From: Acanthacorydalis orientalis
Taxonomy: Eukaryota; Arthropoda; Insecta; Megaloptera; Corydalidae
Assembly: GCA_034766995.1 (NCBI GenBank)
Contig: CM068317.1
Location: forward strand, 16,701,154 to 16,765,153
Reading direction: 5' to 3'
Length of the DNA: 64,000 nucleotides
The translations under genes and the position numbers were made by a program. The notes under the pieces were generated by a model. The model was not told the origin of the DNA and searched no databases. It saw nothing but the letters and a program-made list of their open reading frames with translations. Positions 35,295 through 47,398 of the stretch are shown piece after piece. Positions within the stretch are counted from its first letter, which is position 1; each line of letters opens with the position of its first letter.

Positions 35295-36530
35295 ATGATG
35301 AGTACGAATACGCAACGGCCCTCATTCTCCGGAGGCCTACTTGTCCCCCGCTGTGGCAGTAGCAGGGACCAAGGCAAGATGGCAGAGGGTGCTAAGAATC
35401 CCCGGAGTCTAAACACCGACTGCCTTCTCTCTATTCTTTCCACAGGTCATCTACGCTTAATATCTCTACCTATAATTGCAGATCACTATCGAACGAAGAA
35501 AGACTGGAAGAACTTCAAGAAGAACTGACAAAAATTAAGTGGGACATTAGAGGACTTAGTGAAGTACGAAGAAAAGGAGAAAAAACGCTGGAACTGAAAA
35601 ACGGAGATCTTCTTTACTACCGTGGATAAGAAAAAGGAAATATAGGAGGAATCGGATTTATCGTAAATAAGAAACTAAAGGATAGCATTGTGGAAATAGA
35701 AAGCACATCAGAACGTGCAGCGAGACTGGTAATTCAAATATCGAAGAGGTATCAAATCCAATCATGCAAGTCTACGCGCCTACAACAGCTCATAAGGACG
35801 AAGAAGTTGAAGATTTTTACCAAGAACTAGGAAAACTTAACGACAAGGGAAACTGTCACTACAGAATTATAATGGGAGATTTTAACGCAAAGATCGGAGA
35901 AAGGCTAGAAAACGATAATGTAGTTGGAAAATTTGGCTTTGGAACAAGGAATGAAAGAGGAAATCGTTTAATTGATTTTGCAGAGAGCACAGGTTTATAT
36001 GTGATGAACTCCTTTTTCAAGAAAAATATTAAAAGGAAATGGACATGGAAAGGTCCCAATAATACCAAAAACGAAATAGACTACATCCTTGTAAATAAAA
36101 AATCAATTGTGGAAGATTGTTCCGTATTAAATAGATTTAATGCCGGGAGCGATCATCGGATAGTAAGAAGCAGAATACACATAAATGCGAGACTGGAAAG
36201 AAGAAAACTTTTCGGGACTCCGAGGAAGACAATTAATATTCAAACTCTAGAAGAGAGAAAAGCAGAATTTGAAATAGAATTAGAAAACCGTTTTGATATA
36301 TTGGAGAACGTAAATGCGAATGTAGAAGAAAAAGTGGTTGAAATTATCAAAGAGTCCGCACAAGAAATAGGAGGAACACTTAAAATAAAATTAAATAAGA
36401 AAATATAAGAAAAAACTAAATGTCTAATGAAGAAGAGAAGAGAAATAAAACTAACAGATAATGTGAAACACCGAATCGAATATATCGAACTTGGCAAAAC
36501 AGTGGAGGAAGTGTATTAGAGAAGACGTTC
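35295..36530 (+). pseudogene. RTE endonuclease region, copy 1
   Basis: Same protein as in copy 2 but with extra damage: small indels near 35515-35525 (EELQEELT), an in-frame TAA at about 35627-35629, and a one-base loss near 35761 (ATCCA-ATCATG). From 35764 the frame is clean: MQVYAPTT, IIMGDFNAKIGER, GTRNERGNRL, NEIDYILVNKK and AGSDHRIVRSR, which are the catalytic and substrate-binding motifs of the exonuclease-endonuclease-phosphatase fold. A TAA at 36406-36408 ends that frame (Ser in copy 2). The frame then shifts as in copy 2 at about 36500-36515. Confidence 0.88.
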
Positions 36531-38269
36531 GAAAGTACAACAATGAACTAATTAAGAAGACTATTGAAGAAAATAAAAGCTACCGAAAAATGAAACAGAG
36601 CTTAATGATTGACAAAGAACATGTAACTGCCTTGAAATTAGATGATGGGAGCAGAATCATCAACAAAAAGGAAATCATTAAGAGAGTAGAAGAATTCTAC
36701 ACAGACCTATACAAAAATACATGTAACAAAGAAAACGAGAATAGGAAATATACAAACCAAGGTGTCCCATCCGTGCTACCGGAAGAGGTTACATATGCAA
36801 TAAAGAATATGAAAAATGTAAGAGCAGCCGGAAATAATAGGTTAATAGCAGAAATTTTGAAGTTAGTAGGAGAAAAAACAGAAAGAGTTCTCGCTGATAT
36901 ACTCGTATTTATTGCTTGTATACAAAAAAGAACTATCCCAGATAAATGGAACGAAGCCACTATAATTCTTCTACACAAGAAAGGAGATAAAGAAGATTTG
37001 AAAAATTATCGGCCGATTAGTTTACTGCCTACGATATATAAAATCTTTACAAAAATAATTTCGAAACGTCTACAAGTGCAACTAGATTTCGCCCAACCAA
37101 GGGAACAAGCTGGATTTAGAACTGGATTTAGTACAATGGATCATATTCAAGTAGTGAGAGAAGTAATAAGCCGGTCAAATGAATACCAAATACCAGTGTG
37201 TTTTGGATTTATAGACTACGAGAAGGCTTTCGACTCCATCACCACCTTGACGGTAATATCTGCATTGAAGAACCAGGGCATAGAGGGCACATATATCGAG
37301 CTGCTAGATAACATCTATAAAAAAGCAGCGATGTCGGTGAAGCTACATAAAGAAACAAGAAAGATAAAAATCGAAAAAGGTGTAAGACAGGGAGATGCAA
37401 TTTCTCCGAAATTGTTTACTGCGGTCTTGGAAGAAGTATTCAAATCGCTCGACTGGGAGGACAAAGGAATCGAGATAAAGGGCGAAAGATTAAGCCATCT
37501 CCGGATTGCCGATGATATAGTTATTTTCGCAAATACCCCGGAAGAGTTGCAAAAGAGGATAGAAGAACTAAACGATACCAGTCAAAAAATCGGCTTCAAC
37601 ATGAATCATACAAAGACAAAAGTACTGTTCAATGCGTTTGTTTGTCCGAATAAAATTGAAATAAAATGAACGGAAATAGAAGAAGTTACGAAATATTTCT
37701 ATCTAGGCCAGCTTGTCAACAGAGATGGATCATTCACTGAAGAAGTAAACAGGAGAATAAAAATGGGATGGAGCTCTTTCGGACGAAACGCCTCGATATT
37801 TAAATCAACAATCCCACTCTGTTTAAAGAAAAAAGTATTCGATCAGTGTATACTACCGGTCCTTACCTACGGCAGCGAAACATGGGTGCTTAACGCCAAA
37901 ATAGTTCAAAGACTCCCAACAACACAACGAAGTATGGAACGATGCATGTTGTGAATAACAAGAAGAGATAGAAAGAGAATAGAATGGATACGAAAACCAA
38001 CAGGAGTTACAGATATAACAAGAAGAGTAAAGAGTCTGAAATGGAAATGGGCAGGACATATCGCAAGAAGAGAAGACAACCGATGGGCAAGAGAAATTAT
38101 TGACTGGGAACCAAGGAATATGAAAAGATCGAGAAAGAGACCAATAAACAGATGGGATAAGGATATTAAAAACTTTCTTGGAAAACTGTGGAAAAGAGAG
38201 GTACTGAATCGAACAAAATGGAAAATCATGGAAGAGGCCTTTATCCAGCAGTGTATTAACAGGGGCTGA
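36491..38269 (+). pseudogene. RTE reverse transcriptase region, copy 1
   Basis: RT motifs are DKWNEATIILLHKKGDKEDL, NYRPISLLPTIYKI, QAGFRTGFSTMDHI, FGFIDYEKAFDSI, GVRQGDAISPKLF and the catalytic LRIADDIVIF (usually FADD or YADD; both Asp kept). An in-frame TGA at 37667-37669 (after IEIK) is followed by the same frame, TEIEEVTKYFYLGQLVNRDG. The C-terminal domain then reads LTYGSETWVLNAK, with another stop at about 37951-37953 (MERCML*), then KWAGHIARR and EAFIQQCINRG*. No ATG opens this frame; it is joined to the endonuclease by a +1 shift. The deletion seen in copy 2 is absent here. Confidence 0.9.
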
Positions 38270-38273
38270 TGAT

Positions 38274-38286
38274 GATGATGATGATA

Positions 38287-38322
<36 letters not shown>
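38274..38322. repeat. (GAT)n tail followed by (TA)n, 3' flank of RTE copy 1
   Basis: Six or so GAT units run into TATATATGTATATATA.... Confidence 0.93.
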
Positions 38323-38327
<5 letters not shown>

Positions 38328-38871
38328 TAATAAACAGCTATTAGTTACTAGATATTAACTACGGAGAGATTAAAAATTGTAATTCCTATTATATCACTCA
38401 AAATCAAATTCACTTCAAAAATAAAATAAAGTGCTTTTTTATGCCTGCACATTAATATATATATATAATTAAATAAAAATCAACTTATACTATAAAAGCA
38501 TTCCATAATTTGTTAAATTATAAAATCAAGTCAAATCAAATTAAATTTTAAAGCCATTAAACTTTGGAACAATGATAGTATTTTTTTGTTTTTGGCTATA
38601 TATATTTCCTAAAATTAACTTTGAAAAGTATATAAAAAATTTACAGTAAAAGTTTTTGAATTCATGTATCTCTCTTAGTTTAGTGTACTCCATTCTTTGA
38701 ACAAAATTCAATGGAAGAATTTCTTTTATCATTTTTTTGAAAACTGCATACTTATCGATCCTAAAAGCATCGATATATATGATGCTTTTATATCGATACT
38801 CAATCAGAAAAAGAATATTCATATTTTAGGAGTTTGAATTAATTTTATAATTTATTTTTTATAAGAATTTC

Positions 38872-38873
<2 letters not shown>
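38323..38873. other. AT-rich non-coding DNA
   Basis: No genes recognised. Confidence 0.5.
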
Positions 38874-38913
<40 letters not shown>

Positions 38914-38934
38914 TAGATAGATAGATAGATATAC
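38874..38934. repeat. Compound (TA)n(GATA)n microsatellite
   Basis: (TA)n to about 38910, then about five GATA units. Confidence 0.95.
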
Positions 38935-39802
38935 ATTGTATATGTGGGTGAATGTTATACATGTTTATCCTACTTCAAAGCTGCTAAAAATCCTCATACT
39001 GGAATATGATAGAACACAAGTATTTATCTCGGAATAAATATTCAGTTGGTATTGGTTCATTTTGGTATCATTTTGGTATTAAGTAAATACTTAGTACAAA
39101 AGTAATCTAAAACAACGTTGAAATCTCATATGTGTATTCCAATTTTTAATTGGATTATATAGAATAATAAACTTAAATAAGTTAATGTAAAAATTCTTTA
39201 TTTTGTATGAAACAATCGTCACTATTACAAACTTATGTTGAATTGTCACCAGATGAAAATTATTTGTTTTACAAAGTTTTTGATTTCAATTATCCTGTTA
39301 CACTTTCTCTCTACTATACTTTTTTGTACCTTTTAATATTTTTGGCTCCTACATAATATTTTTTACATATAAACAGATATTCACACTTACATACGCAGAT
39401 AAAGGAACATACATGCATACGTGGTTTTATAACCAATTCTTCAATTTCTTCTATAAAAATTTCATCCCGTACATTTCTCAAACTCATTTTTGTTCAAACC
39501 GTCATAATGATGATTTGACAAAAAATCAAACCTATATACCAGTATTTATAACTATTTTTGTATATAGATAAACAAAACAATCTTATTGCTTTCATTCTCA
39601 TTAATAATCATTCATACCTTGTTCAACAATTTTATATATCTAAAGAGTCGATAGAACTCTTGTTTCATAGAGAATGACGACAAAGACAACTTTCATATTG
39701 TTGCAAAGATCAACGAGTGATTGAAGATAACAACATGCATTATTTAATAAAATTAAAGGCTTGTTATCAAATTTGATTTTTCTATTATATTATTTCTAAT
39801 TG
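38935..39802. other. AT-rich non-coding DNA
   Basis: No genes recognised. Confidence 0.5.

Positions 39803-39885
<83 letters not shown>
39803..39885. repeat. (TA)n microsatellite with one TAGA interruption
   Basis: About 80 bases, interrupted at 39840. Confidence 0.95.
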
Positions 39886-39889
<4 letters not shown>

Positions 39890-40080
39890 ACATAAATTAT
39901 TTTAATATAATGTATCGTTCTCTTATGCAAAACATTGTGTTGTTCATAATGGAAGAACATTTCTAAAATTATAATAGTATATGTTAAATCGTGGTTTATG
40001 CTTTTAAATTCGGAAGGTACAACAAAATTAAAATTTAATTAGATTGAGATTTCGTTATGTAAAGGTTTATTATGTGTAGT

Positions 40081-40084
<4 letters not shown>

Positions 40085-40113
<29 letters not shown>

Positions 40114-40243
40114 CATAATTATATATTTATATATGTGTGTATCTGTAAAAATTGACATAATAAATATTTATTTACTTTTAATATTAATTTAATATTTTCG
40201 TAATTTTTGCACTTTCATGTAATCTAATCCGTAAACTTTTATA

Positions 40244-40307
<64 letters not shown>

Positions 40308-40440
40308 CGAGTGTATGTGCGTGTGTGTAGGTATGTGTAATAGCAAAAATATTGAATATTTATTCATTTAATATTAAGTTAATATGTTTGTAATTCATAT
40401 ACTTCCATGTAATATAATCCCTTAACTTGTATATTACAGT
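40085..40440. repeat. Diverged tandem duplication, two units of about 170-190 bp
   Basis: Unit 1 (about 40089-40246) and unit 2 (about 40247-40438) share the same order: (TA)n, TGTGTGTAT words, AATATTTATT, TTAATATT, TAATTTTTGCACTT / TAATTCATATACTT, CATGTAATCTAATCCGTAAA / CATGTAATATAATCCCTTAA, and TTATATT. Unit 2 has a long (GT)n. Confidence 0.75.
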
Positions 40441-40874
40441 AAGACCAATACAAAATTATAGAAGTGAAACTGGAACCGAGACAAGCAAAACTAAGTAAAG
40501 ACTCAGAACAACCGAGATGAGGGTGTTAAGATCAATTACAGGAAATCTCTCCACGACAGACAGTAGAGAAAATTAGAAACATATGCAACGTGCAAGACAT
40601 AATAAAATACAACAAGACCAGAAGGAAAAAGTGGAATGCACACGTCGATCGCATGAACCAAGGTCGTCTACTAAAAATTGCGAGGGATAGAATACTCCAA
40701 GGAAGTAGACACCCGGGAAGACCTCCAAAACGGTGGGCTCTAAAGTTGGGCCTCTTCATCTATAAGGTCACCACCTAAATGAGACTCTACTAATGGAAAA
40801 ACTTACTAAGTCTACTAACGGTGAAGAAGAAAAAGAATTTCTATATGCCGATACATACACACATAATGCATACA

Positions 40875-40876
<2 letters not shown>
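40440..40876 (+). pseudogene. 5'-truncated LINE, C-terminal remnant
   Basis: The reading frame pieces MRVLRSITGNSLHDRQ, then VEKIRNICNVQDIIKYNKTR, KKWNAHVDRMNQGRLLKIAR and SRHPGRPPKRWALKL match the C-terminal zinc/basic tail after the RT domain of RTE/CR1-like LINEs (R..W.GHV.RM ... GRP..RW). It is cut off on the 5' side and its 3' side runs into (TA)n from 40878. It is a different lineage from the two RTE copies. Confidence 0.75.

Positions 40877-40877
<1 letters not shown>

Positions 40878-40962
<85 letters not shown>
40878..40962. repeat. (TA)n microsatellite with interruptions
   Basis: About 85 bases with ACATA and AAATA interruptions, at the 3' end of the truncated LINE. Confidence 0.95.
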
Positions 40963-41279
40963 TTATTTATGTAAGATAAATATGTTAGTATGTCTTATAA
41001 ACCTTGTTGTGTGTCATTTTCTTTTTTAAATCAAATATTTTGGCATGAAAAGAACAATCGAAATGAAAAAAATTATATTTTAATAATTATTAAGTTTGAA
41101 TTCCAATATTACGTGGCCAAGTATTAAAAAAAATACCGACGAGAAAGATTTTGGTTATTTCGATTTGAATGATTGTCTGAATAGATTGCTCTGTTTTAAT
41201 GAACTGAGTCAAAATCAAATCGTTAAAAAAACTTTTTTTAATGTTTCTTTACTACCTTACAAGAAAGATTATCGAAAAT

Positions 41280-41338
<59 letters not shown>
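41280..41338. repeat. (TA)n microsatellite
   Basis: Uninterrupted for about 50 bases. Confidence 0.95.
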
Positions 41339-41341
<3 letters not shown>

Positions 41342-41662
41342 CACAGAAGACATACTGCAATAAATCTTTATTATTTTTTAAGCTTTCTTAACAAAATGGA
41401 ATGTACTAATTGAAGAAAAATTTTACAAATAAACATGAAGTCTATTAGTTAAAAAAAGTGTTGTCTTTTTTAATTGCACAATTGCAATTTAAATTTTTAT
41501 TTTCATCACTTTTACGCTCTGGATTAATTCTTACTAACTTTTTTATTCGGATTCAATTTTTAAGATATATACAAACATATTTTTTATATGTGAATTGTTG
41601 TACCATAAACAATCTCAATTATTATTGATTGGTTTAAAGTGTTTGGCGGTTAACAGTTTTAC

Positions 41663-41665
<3 letters not shown>

Positions 41666-41736
<71 letters not shown>

Positions 41737-41737
41737 A

Positions 41738-41798
<61 letters not shown>

Positions 41799-41810
41799 CT
41801 ATATATATTC
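41666..41810. repeat. Long imperfect (TA)n array
   Basis: About 145 bases of TA units with TGTA, TACA, TTTA and TCTA interruptions. Confidence 0.95.
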
Positions 41811-43255
41811 AGATTGTATTAAAAAAATTAACCATTATTTAAATAATTACATTTGACAGAACAAAAATATTTCAACTCAAATTCATTAGTGAACGTACGC
41901 ATAAGATAAACAATATTTGTGAATATTCATCTACGGTGATTTAAATACTTCTGGATGAAAAATTAGATATCCGGACTTGGCGATCGCTATATCAGATTGC
42001 TTATGTTTGAAGCAACAGTTGAAAGATAAAAAGTTAGGTATCTACAACATTTGAAATGCAACGTTAATAAAAATGATATAAAGGTAAATGTTAAGAGGAG
42101 ACAGTTTGAATTATTGTATAGTATAATACACATTAAATGTAATACATTCCTACAAAGTGTTTCCTATCCTTTTTGAATGTTTTTTTTCTAATCAAAATGT
42201 TTTAAAAAAAGGTTAATAATTAATTTGGAAGTTACTTGTGCTCATTTTGATATCGATGCCATTGTTGTTTCAGCCCCAAAATATACATCATATTATATTA
42301 TATAATATGGTGTTATCATATAATATAAAATCGCATTTTGATAGCGATGCCACAATCCTCAGAGCGCTAAAATAAAAAAAATCTATTAGAAATATAATAA
42401 TAGTTGAAACATTATTGAAATTCTCGTAAGAAACAGTAAAAAATAATCAATAATAAATTATTGAAGATTTTTGTTCGGAAAAAATGTGGTTTGTTGGATA
42501 AATGGAAAATTCAGTCGTGAAAGGGAATTTAGCCATAATGCCAGAATTATGAAAGAATGATTTTTTTCATAGATAACTAATTTAAAAAAAAATATGTTTT
42601 TAATATTGTTTAATATCATATTATGTCACGTAATGTATAATAGTAAATGTTTTAATGCATGATAATATCGTATGCATAAATTAATTTAGTTCATTAAAAA
42701 TATGTATTAATGAAAGCTATTGTATATAAAAAAATAAAGTAATATATCTGAACCACAATTTTCTGAGTGCTTCATTGTAAAGTAATTAATTAACAATTGA
42801 CATGAGGATAGCTTCAATAACAATACTTTTTAAAAAATATTACTTTTTGAAATTAGAATAATAAAATTAAATTAGAATAATAAAAAAAATGGTTTTTGAA
42901 AGTTAAAATGTACCTGGACACAAAAATTTATGAACTAAAATAGAAGTAAGGAAAATTACTATAATTTTACATAGAATATTCAAAAGTTGCTTACATGGTA
43001 AGAATTTAATATAAAAACAAATAATTAGTGGTAAAATGCATTTTTGAATTGGGATAGAATAAGTCATTTTTTGGTTATTCATGATGAAGGATAAGCAAGA
43101 ATTATAGAATTTTAAATGAATAAATGAGTACTGGAAAATAAAATACTAAATATACTATTTGTGAGGAAGGCAAATTTGATCGATGTATGTAAAATTTCAT
43201 GGAAAATAAATGTTTAGTTTTGTTCATTATGTGTGCTCTATTTTGTTTTTACAAA
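41811..43255. other. AT-rich non-coding DNA
   Basis: No genes recognised. A self-complementary TATTATATAATA cluster lies at about 42290-42330. Confidence 0.5.
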
Positions 43256-43259
43256 ATTA

Positions 43260-43700
43260 AACGAGCTGAACGTTTCACCGTTCCACTTAATTTAAAACAT
43301 TAATCATAAAGAACAATCATTACTCACAGAAAATTCGATACGTATAGATATTCGTATTTAATCGACTAAAGTACCTCATCAACCTACGAACCATAATCCG
43401 AAACTTGTAGTGACATCAACTTAACGTTTCGCAAAATCCGAAGCGACGAAAGCGAAAGAAACCCGGCAAATTATTTAAGTATTTAGCACATGAACGTCGG
43501 CAACCGGAAGGGAAGGATTCGAAATGGCTCAGCTGTGGTGGTGGTGGCAATGGTGGTAGTAGTAGTACGACGAACGAAAACAGGAACGAGAAAGTCCCGG
43601 AATGAGACTGGAACCGGAAAATCGCGTCCGACAGACCGGGTGCACTTTTGATAAATTACTACCACCCTCATACGTCTCGTCTCCGTCGTTCCTTATCCAC
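43260..43700. promoter_or_regulatory. GC-rich island, possible promoter or 5' UTR exon (weak)
   Basis: Composition changes sharply, with many CpG, a purine-rich plus strand and a trinucleotide patch (GGT/GTA repeats, 43531-43568). Only short frames exist: plus ATGGCTCAGCTGTGG gives a Trp-rich 11-mer, and a 62-codon minus frame is Thr-rich. No homology is recognised. Promoter or UTR function is inferred from composition alone. Confidence 0.25.
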
Positions 43701-44909
43701 TTGTAGAATAAATGTAACGATTAAGATCTCGTCGACTATTAATGGATGAATTTCTCTTGATTCTGGATCGACTTCACTTCTAGATTAACTATATATTTTT
43801 TTATTAAATGTGGATCGATTGGTGTGGTTAACGGTTCGGGTTTAAATATGTTATTTATAAAACTAGCAAGTGGAAAACTCCTGAAACATTCAATTAAGTA
43901 CTATTTTTTAGTAATATTAAAATCTATACTAGGAATAAACTTAAATTCGATAAATTAAATTAAAAAAGAAGTAATAATTATTTTTATGAATACCATTTCG
44001 AGCATATTCGTTTCTAATTTATTTAAGAAAGATAATGGTTTTTATACAGCTTAAAACTCATTTCCTGAAAATAACAATTAAAGTATATTTTTATAACGTC
44101 TTCCTTTAACATTTTGTGTAATTAAATTTGAAATATTAATTTCAGGAATTGAGTAATATATATAAAACAATGTTTTTCTTAAAAAATTATACAATAAGAA
44201 CTATTATTACTAAATAAATAGGTAAGAAATTAATAAGAAAATTTTAAAAAATTTTTTAATATAATAAAAAATTTACTGAAAAAAATTGTTTACTGCTAGA
44301 TGTACAAATATATAAGCAATATAAAACATTAATTATATATCTTCTACATAAGTATACAAGTTATAAAAATAATATCATATATAATAGTAATATAATAGTA
44401 ATAACATATTTCAAAAATTGTTAAAAATTTTGTAACTATCTTATATGAAGTACGCCGTCATTCACATTCTAAAGAAAATAAAAACGTACTTAAAATGAAA
44501 GGATATTTGGTCACGTTGTGTTGAAGATTTTCTACAACAGACTATTCAAAGTAGCAGGAAAATAAGAGTATGTAATTTTTCCGGAAGACGCGACTGAATG
44601 ACCCTAATTTTTCAATTTGTAAATTATTGTGTGTATTGTTTTACTATTGGCAGAACACATAAACGTGTAAATTTCATCCTTTTGACCAAGGACATTTTAA
44701 AGTTCTTAGTACACGCAGTATTTCACAAACAATAAAAAATTGCATCGGTTTGTAAGGGAATTTTATTAATAAAAGTTAATTTTTCGAAGAAATTATTTTA
44801 CATGTAACGTTCCCGAATTATTTTATAGTCTCAGAATGAAAATCAGGTGATTATAGTTTTGTGAATTTTAATTGTTAGTTATTTATATGTAATTTAATTT
44901 ATATTGTAG

Positions 44910-45075
44910 AGAATTTCTGTGGCTTGAAGTATCGAGAACTGATGAGAAAAGAATATGTCGATGTGACATCAAAACTGATAAAATTATGTGGAAAACATGT
45001 TATGATTAACGATTTTAGTTCACTACAAAACCGTATAAACAGAGCTTCGGTCCTCTATTTGTTCTTAGAAATCAG
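44910..45075 (+). CDS. Candidate unrecognised exon
   Basis: A 166-base open stretch between an acceptor-like TTTATATTGTAG (AG at 44908-44909) and a donor-like ATCAG|GTATT (GT at 45076-45077). It is open in one frame: NFCGLKYRELMRKEYVDVTS then KLIKLCGKHVMINDFSSLQN and RINRASVLYLFLEIR. The charged, Leu-containing composition is more protein-like than chance frames nearby. No family recognised; it could be part of a decayed transposase. No partner exons identified. Confidence 0.2.
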
Positions 45076-45112
45076 GTATTTTTTATAATTTGTCAACGTA
45101 ATCTACATTGTT

Positions 45113-45178
45113 AAAAAAATAACCTTTAGGTTATTTTTTTAAAAAAATAACCTTGAGGTTATTTTTTAATATCATGTG
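45113..45178. repeat. Two tandem perfect hairpins
   Basis: AAAAAATAACCT/AGGTTATTTTTT (centre TT) is followed directly by AAAAAATAACCT/AGGTTATTTTTT (centre TG). Each stem is about 12 bp. Confidence 0.85.
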
Positions 45179-45637
45179 AGAATTAGTATCCAGAATTACT
45201 TTATTTGCTTTTGTATAATAACAAGCATTTCTATAACAATTGTAATTCAAATTTTAATCGCCGTCTGCAATGTTTCCGTTAACAAATTAAATGAAAAGAG
45301 CGATATCTTCTTTCACCGCAAATTTGTTTATTTATTGTTAAATATAAGTTAATTTAGTCGTTTAAAATATTAAAATAGTATTCAATATAATCTATTGCAT
45401 ATTCATCCGTATTCTTTCAGGGAAAGCAATCGCTACAGTAATGATGTAATTGATGTGAACACTCAACCTATATGACTACCTATTGTCTTAATGAAGCCAA
45501 TGCTTTTCCTGAGAATGGAAAAGATCTTCAGTGTTGTAAGTCAAAAACTTCACAGCATATACGGTTTTGAGAAGAAAATGAAGTAGTACTAAATTCCTGT
45601 GAGTATTTAAAGAAGTTATGAAAATCTTCTATATCTC

Positions 45638-45703
45638 ATTCGGGAGCTAATGACCTTAACTATCGATGCGCTCTAAAACCTCAATAACTAACCAATCAAC
45701 CAC
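45638..45703 (+). repeat. SINE/LINE-tail-like dispersed repeat, copy B
   Basis: TCGGGAGCTAATGACCTTAA then CTATCGATGCGCTCTAAAAC and CTCAATAACTAACCAATCAA; related to 30127-30187 and 58697-58752, all in the same orientation. Confidence 0.45.
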
Positions 45704-47352
45704 TTCTACATCTCCTCACAAAACGGATGGGTTATAGCATTAAAAGCAATCTAAGAAGAAGAAAATATTTAAAAACTTAGGGATTCTGTTATCTTATTCT
45801 GTTCTAACTCTGAAAAAGATCCAATGAAATTTTTAGCTGATTTTAAATTTTTTTTGAAAATTCTCTAATAAGATGTATATAATTCGAATACAGTTTCTGA
45901 AGAGTAATTACATAATTTGTTTTCTAGTTTGTTAATAATTGTATTTCCGAATTTTAATAAAAAACGTCAAAATGCTGTATGTCTTGTAGCAAATCACTAA
46001 TATCTGATTTTATTGTGCAATCAGTTCGTTGAGATGAAAGAATATATAAAGACAGAAAGACGAGCCTCACATATCCAACTAAAGATGTGATTGCTGTCAG
46101 AAATGCTATCACTATTGTTGAAAAAATGCTACCAGTTATTTCAAATTCTGCGAACATATTTAAACATTTATTAGATGTTATATACACTACTGTACATTTT
46201 TTCTTCTTATATACGGCTCATAATGTAAGCATGAAGTCGTGCATAATTAAAGATGTTTGCTTTGTTTCAATATTATGGTACTGTAAACGTAAAAATCTAA
46301 AATTGGTAGATATTAACTAGAACAGAAAGAGAAAATTATTAAAGATAAAAAAATATTCACCGTTTTTCCATTCCTGCGTTGCAGTATTGTAAATTGAATT
46401 TAATTTTCTGAGGTTGTTTTCAGCTATTTCGATATTAAAAGACTTTTGAAAATCTTGTTCGGACTGTCCTTATTAGTTATGGAGTTGTATTCATTTTTTG
46501 TTTATAATAAGTATTTATTTATTTTAAATTTTTGTAATAACGACTGTCTTATTTGTGAATTGTAAAAAACATCATACAATCATACCATCGATGGTGTCCG
46601 AATCCAATCGCACAAAAATAATATGAAGACGTGGAACAATATAAAGTAAAACGTGGATGCATCGATTAAAAGGGAGCTGTCGCAATTCGTTTCATCTCTG
46701 AAGCATAATATAACATAGAGTGGCGCTTATTTGAGTCATCTATTGATTTTATAGTTGAATCTAGACGAAGAGAATGTATAAAAGATGGTATTCTAGTTGA
46801 ATAATGACAACAAACGATGTTGATTCAGTAGCATTACTAAAGCGAGTATAAATGATACGCAAAACTGGTAAAGAAGACAGAATCAAGATTAGCGAAGAAT
46901 CAATGAACGAGACAGCGAATAATCAACAAACTTATTAACTGATAATGACTCAAAGTTTTTAAATTGAGAAATATGTCTGAAACTATTATTTCTAGTTATA
47001 ATATTTTTAAACAATTTCTGTGAAGTTGTTAATTTAAAAAAGTTCATTTATAATACTTTAACCTGTAAAAAACTTTCGTCGTTTACTTTTCATATGCGAT
47101 TCAATTAAAAATCGTGCGTAACCTCAACATATTAGTATCACTGCTTTAATTATAGAATTATTGTTGAAGTTTACCGATTCAAAAATGATACTTTTAAATG
47201 AATGAGTTGCTTACATCTCATAAATAAAGCATTTTAAGAAAATACCAAATTATTATTTTTATTTCAAAATAATGTTGATTTTTTCTATCTAACAGAATGA
47301 AAAAATACATTTCTCAACTGTACATATATACATACAAACATATACATAAATT

Positions 47353-47364
<12 letters not shown>
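45704..47364. other. AT-rich non-coding DNA
   Basis: A plus-strand stretch around 46050-46170 (TSLTYPTKDVIAVRNAITIV) is vaguely protein-like, but I recognise no family. Confidence 0.4.

Positions 47365-47393
<29 letters not shown>
47365..47393. repeat. (TA)n microsatellite
   Basis: Short uninterrupted tract after an ACACACATACATA run. Confidence 0.95.

Positions 47394-47398
<5 letters not shown>

Larger units (their letters stand above)
35091..38285 (+). mobile_element. RTE-type LINE, copy 1 (3.2 kb)
   Basis: It begins TCCTCCCCCAAATTCC and ends in a (GAT)n tail after the ORF terminus. It encodes an APE endonuclease and a reverse transcriptase of the RTE clade. It is nearly identical to copy 2 (59095-62101). 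Both copies have (TA)n on both sides. The tail of short GAT repeats and the very short 3' UTR fit RTE elements. No longer target duplication can be defined inside the (TA)n flanks. Confidence 0.93.

Noticed and set aside
40793..41822. Open frames of Tyr-Ile repeats (YIYIYI) here and at many other sites
   Set aside because: They are translations of (TA)n microsatellites, not genes.
43521..43556. Trp-rich micro-ORF (MAQLWWWWQWW)
   Set aside because: It is a translation of a GGT trinucleotide patch; no support as a gene.
46050..46320. 77-codon plus-strand frame (MIAVRNAITIVEKMLP)
   Set aside because: Slightly protein-like, but no family, splice signals or conservation can be shown from the sequence.
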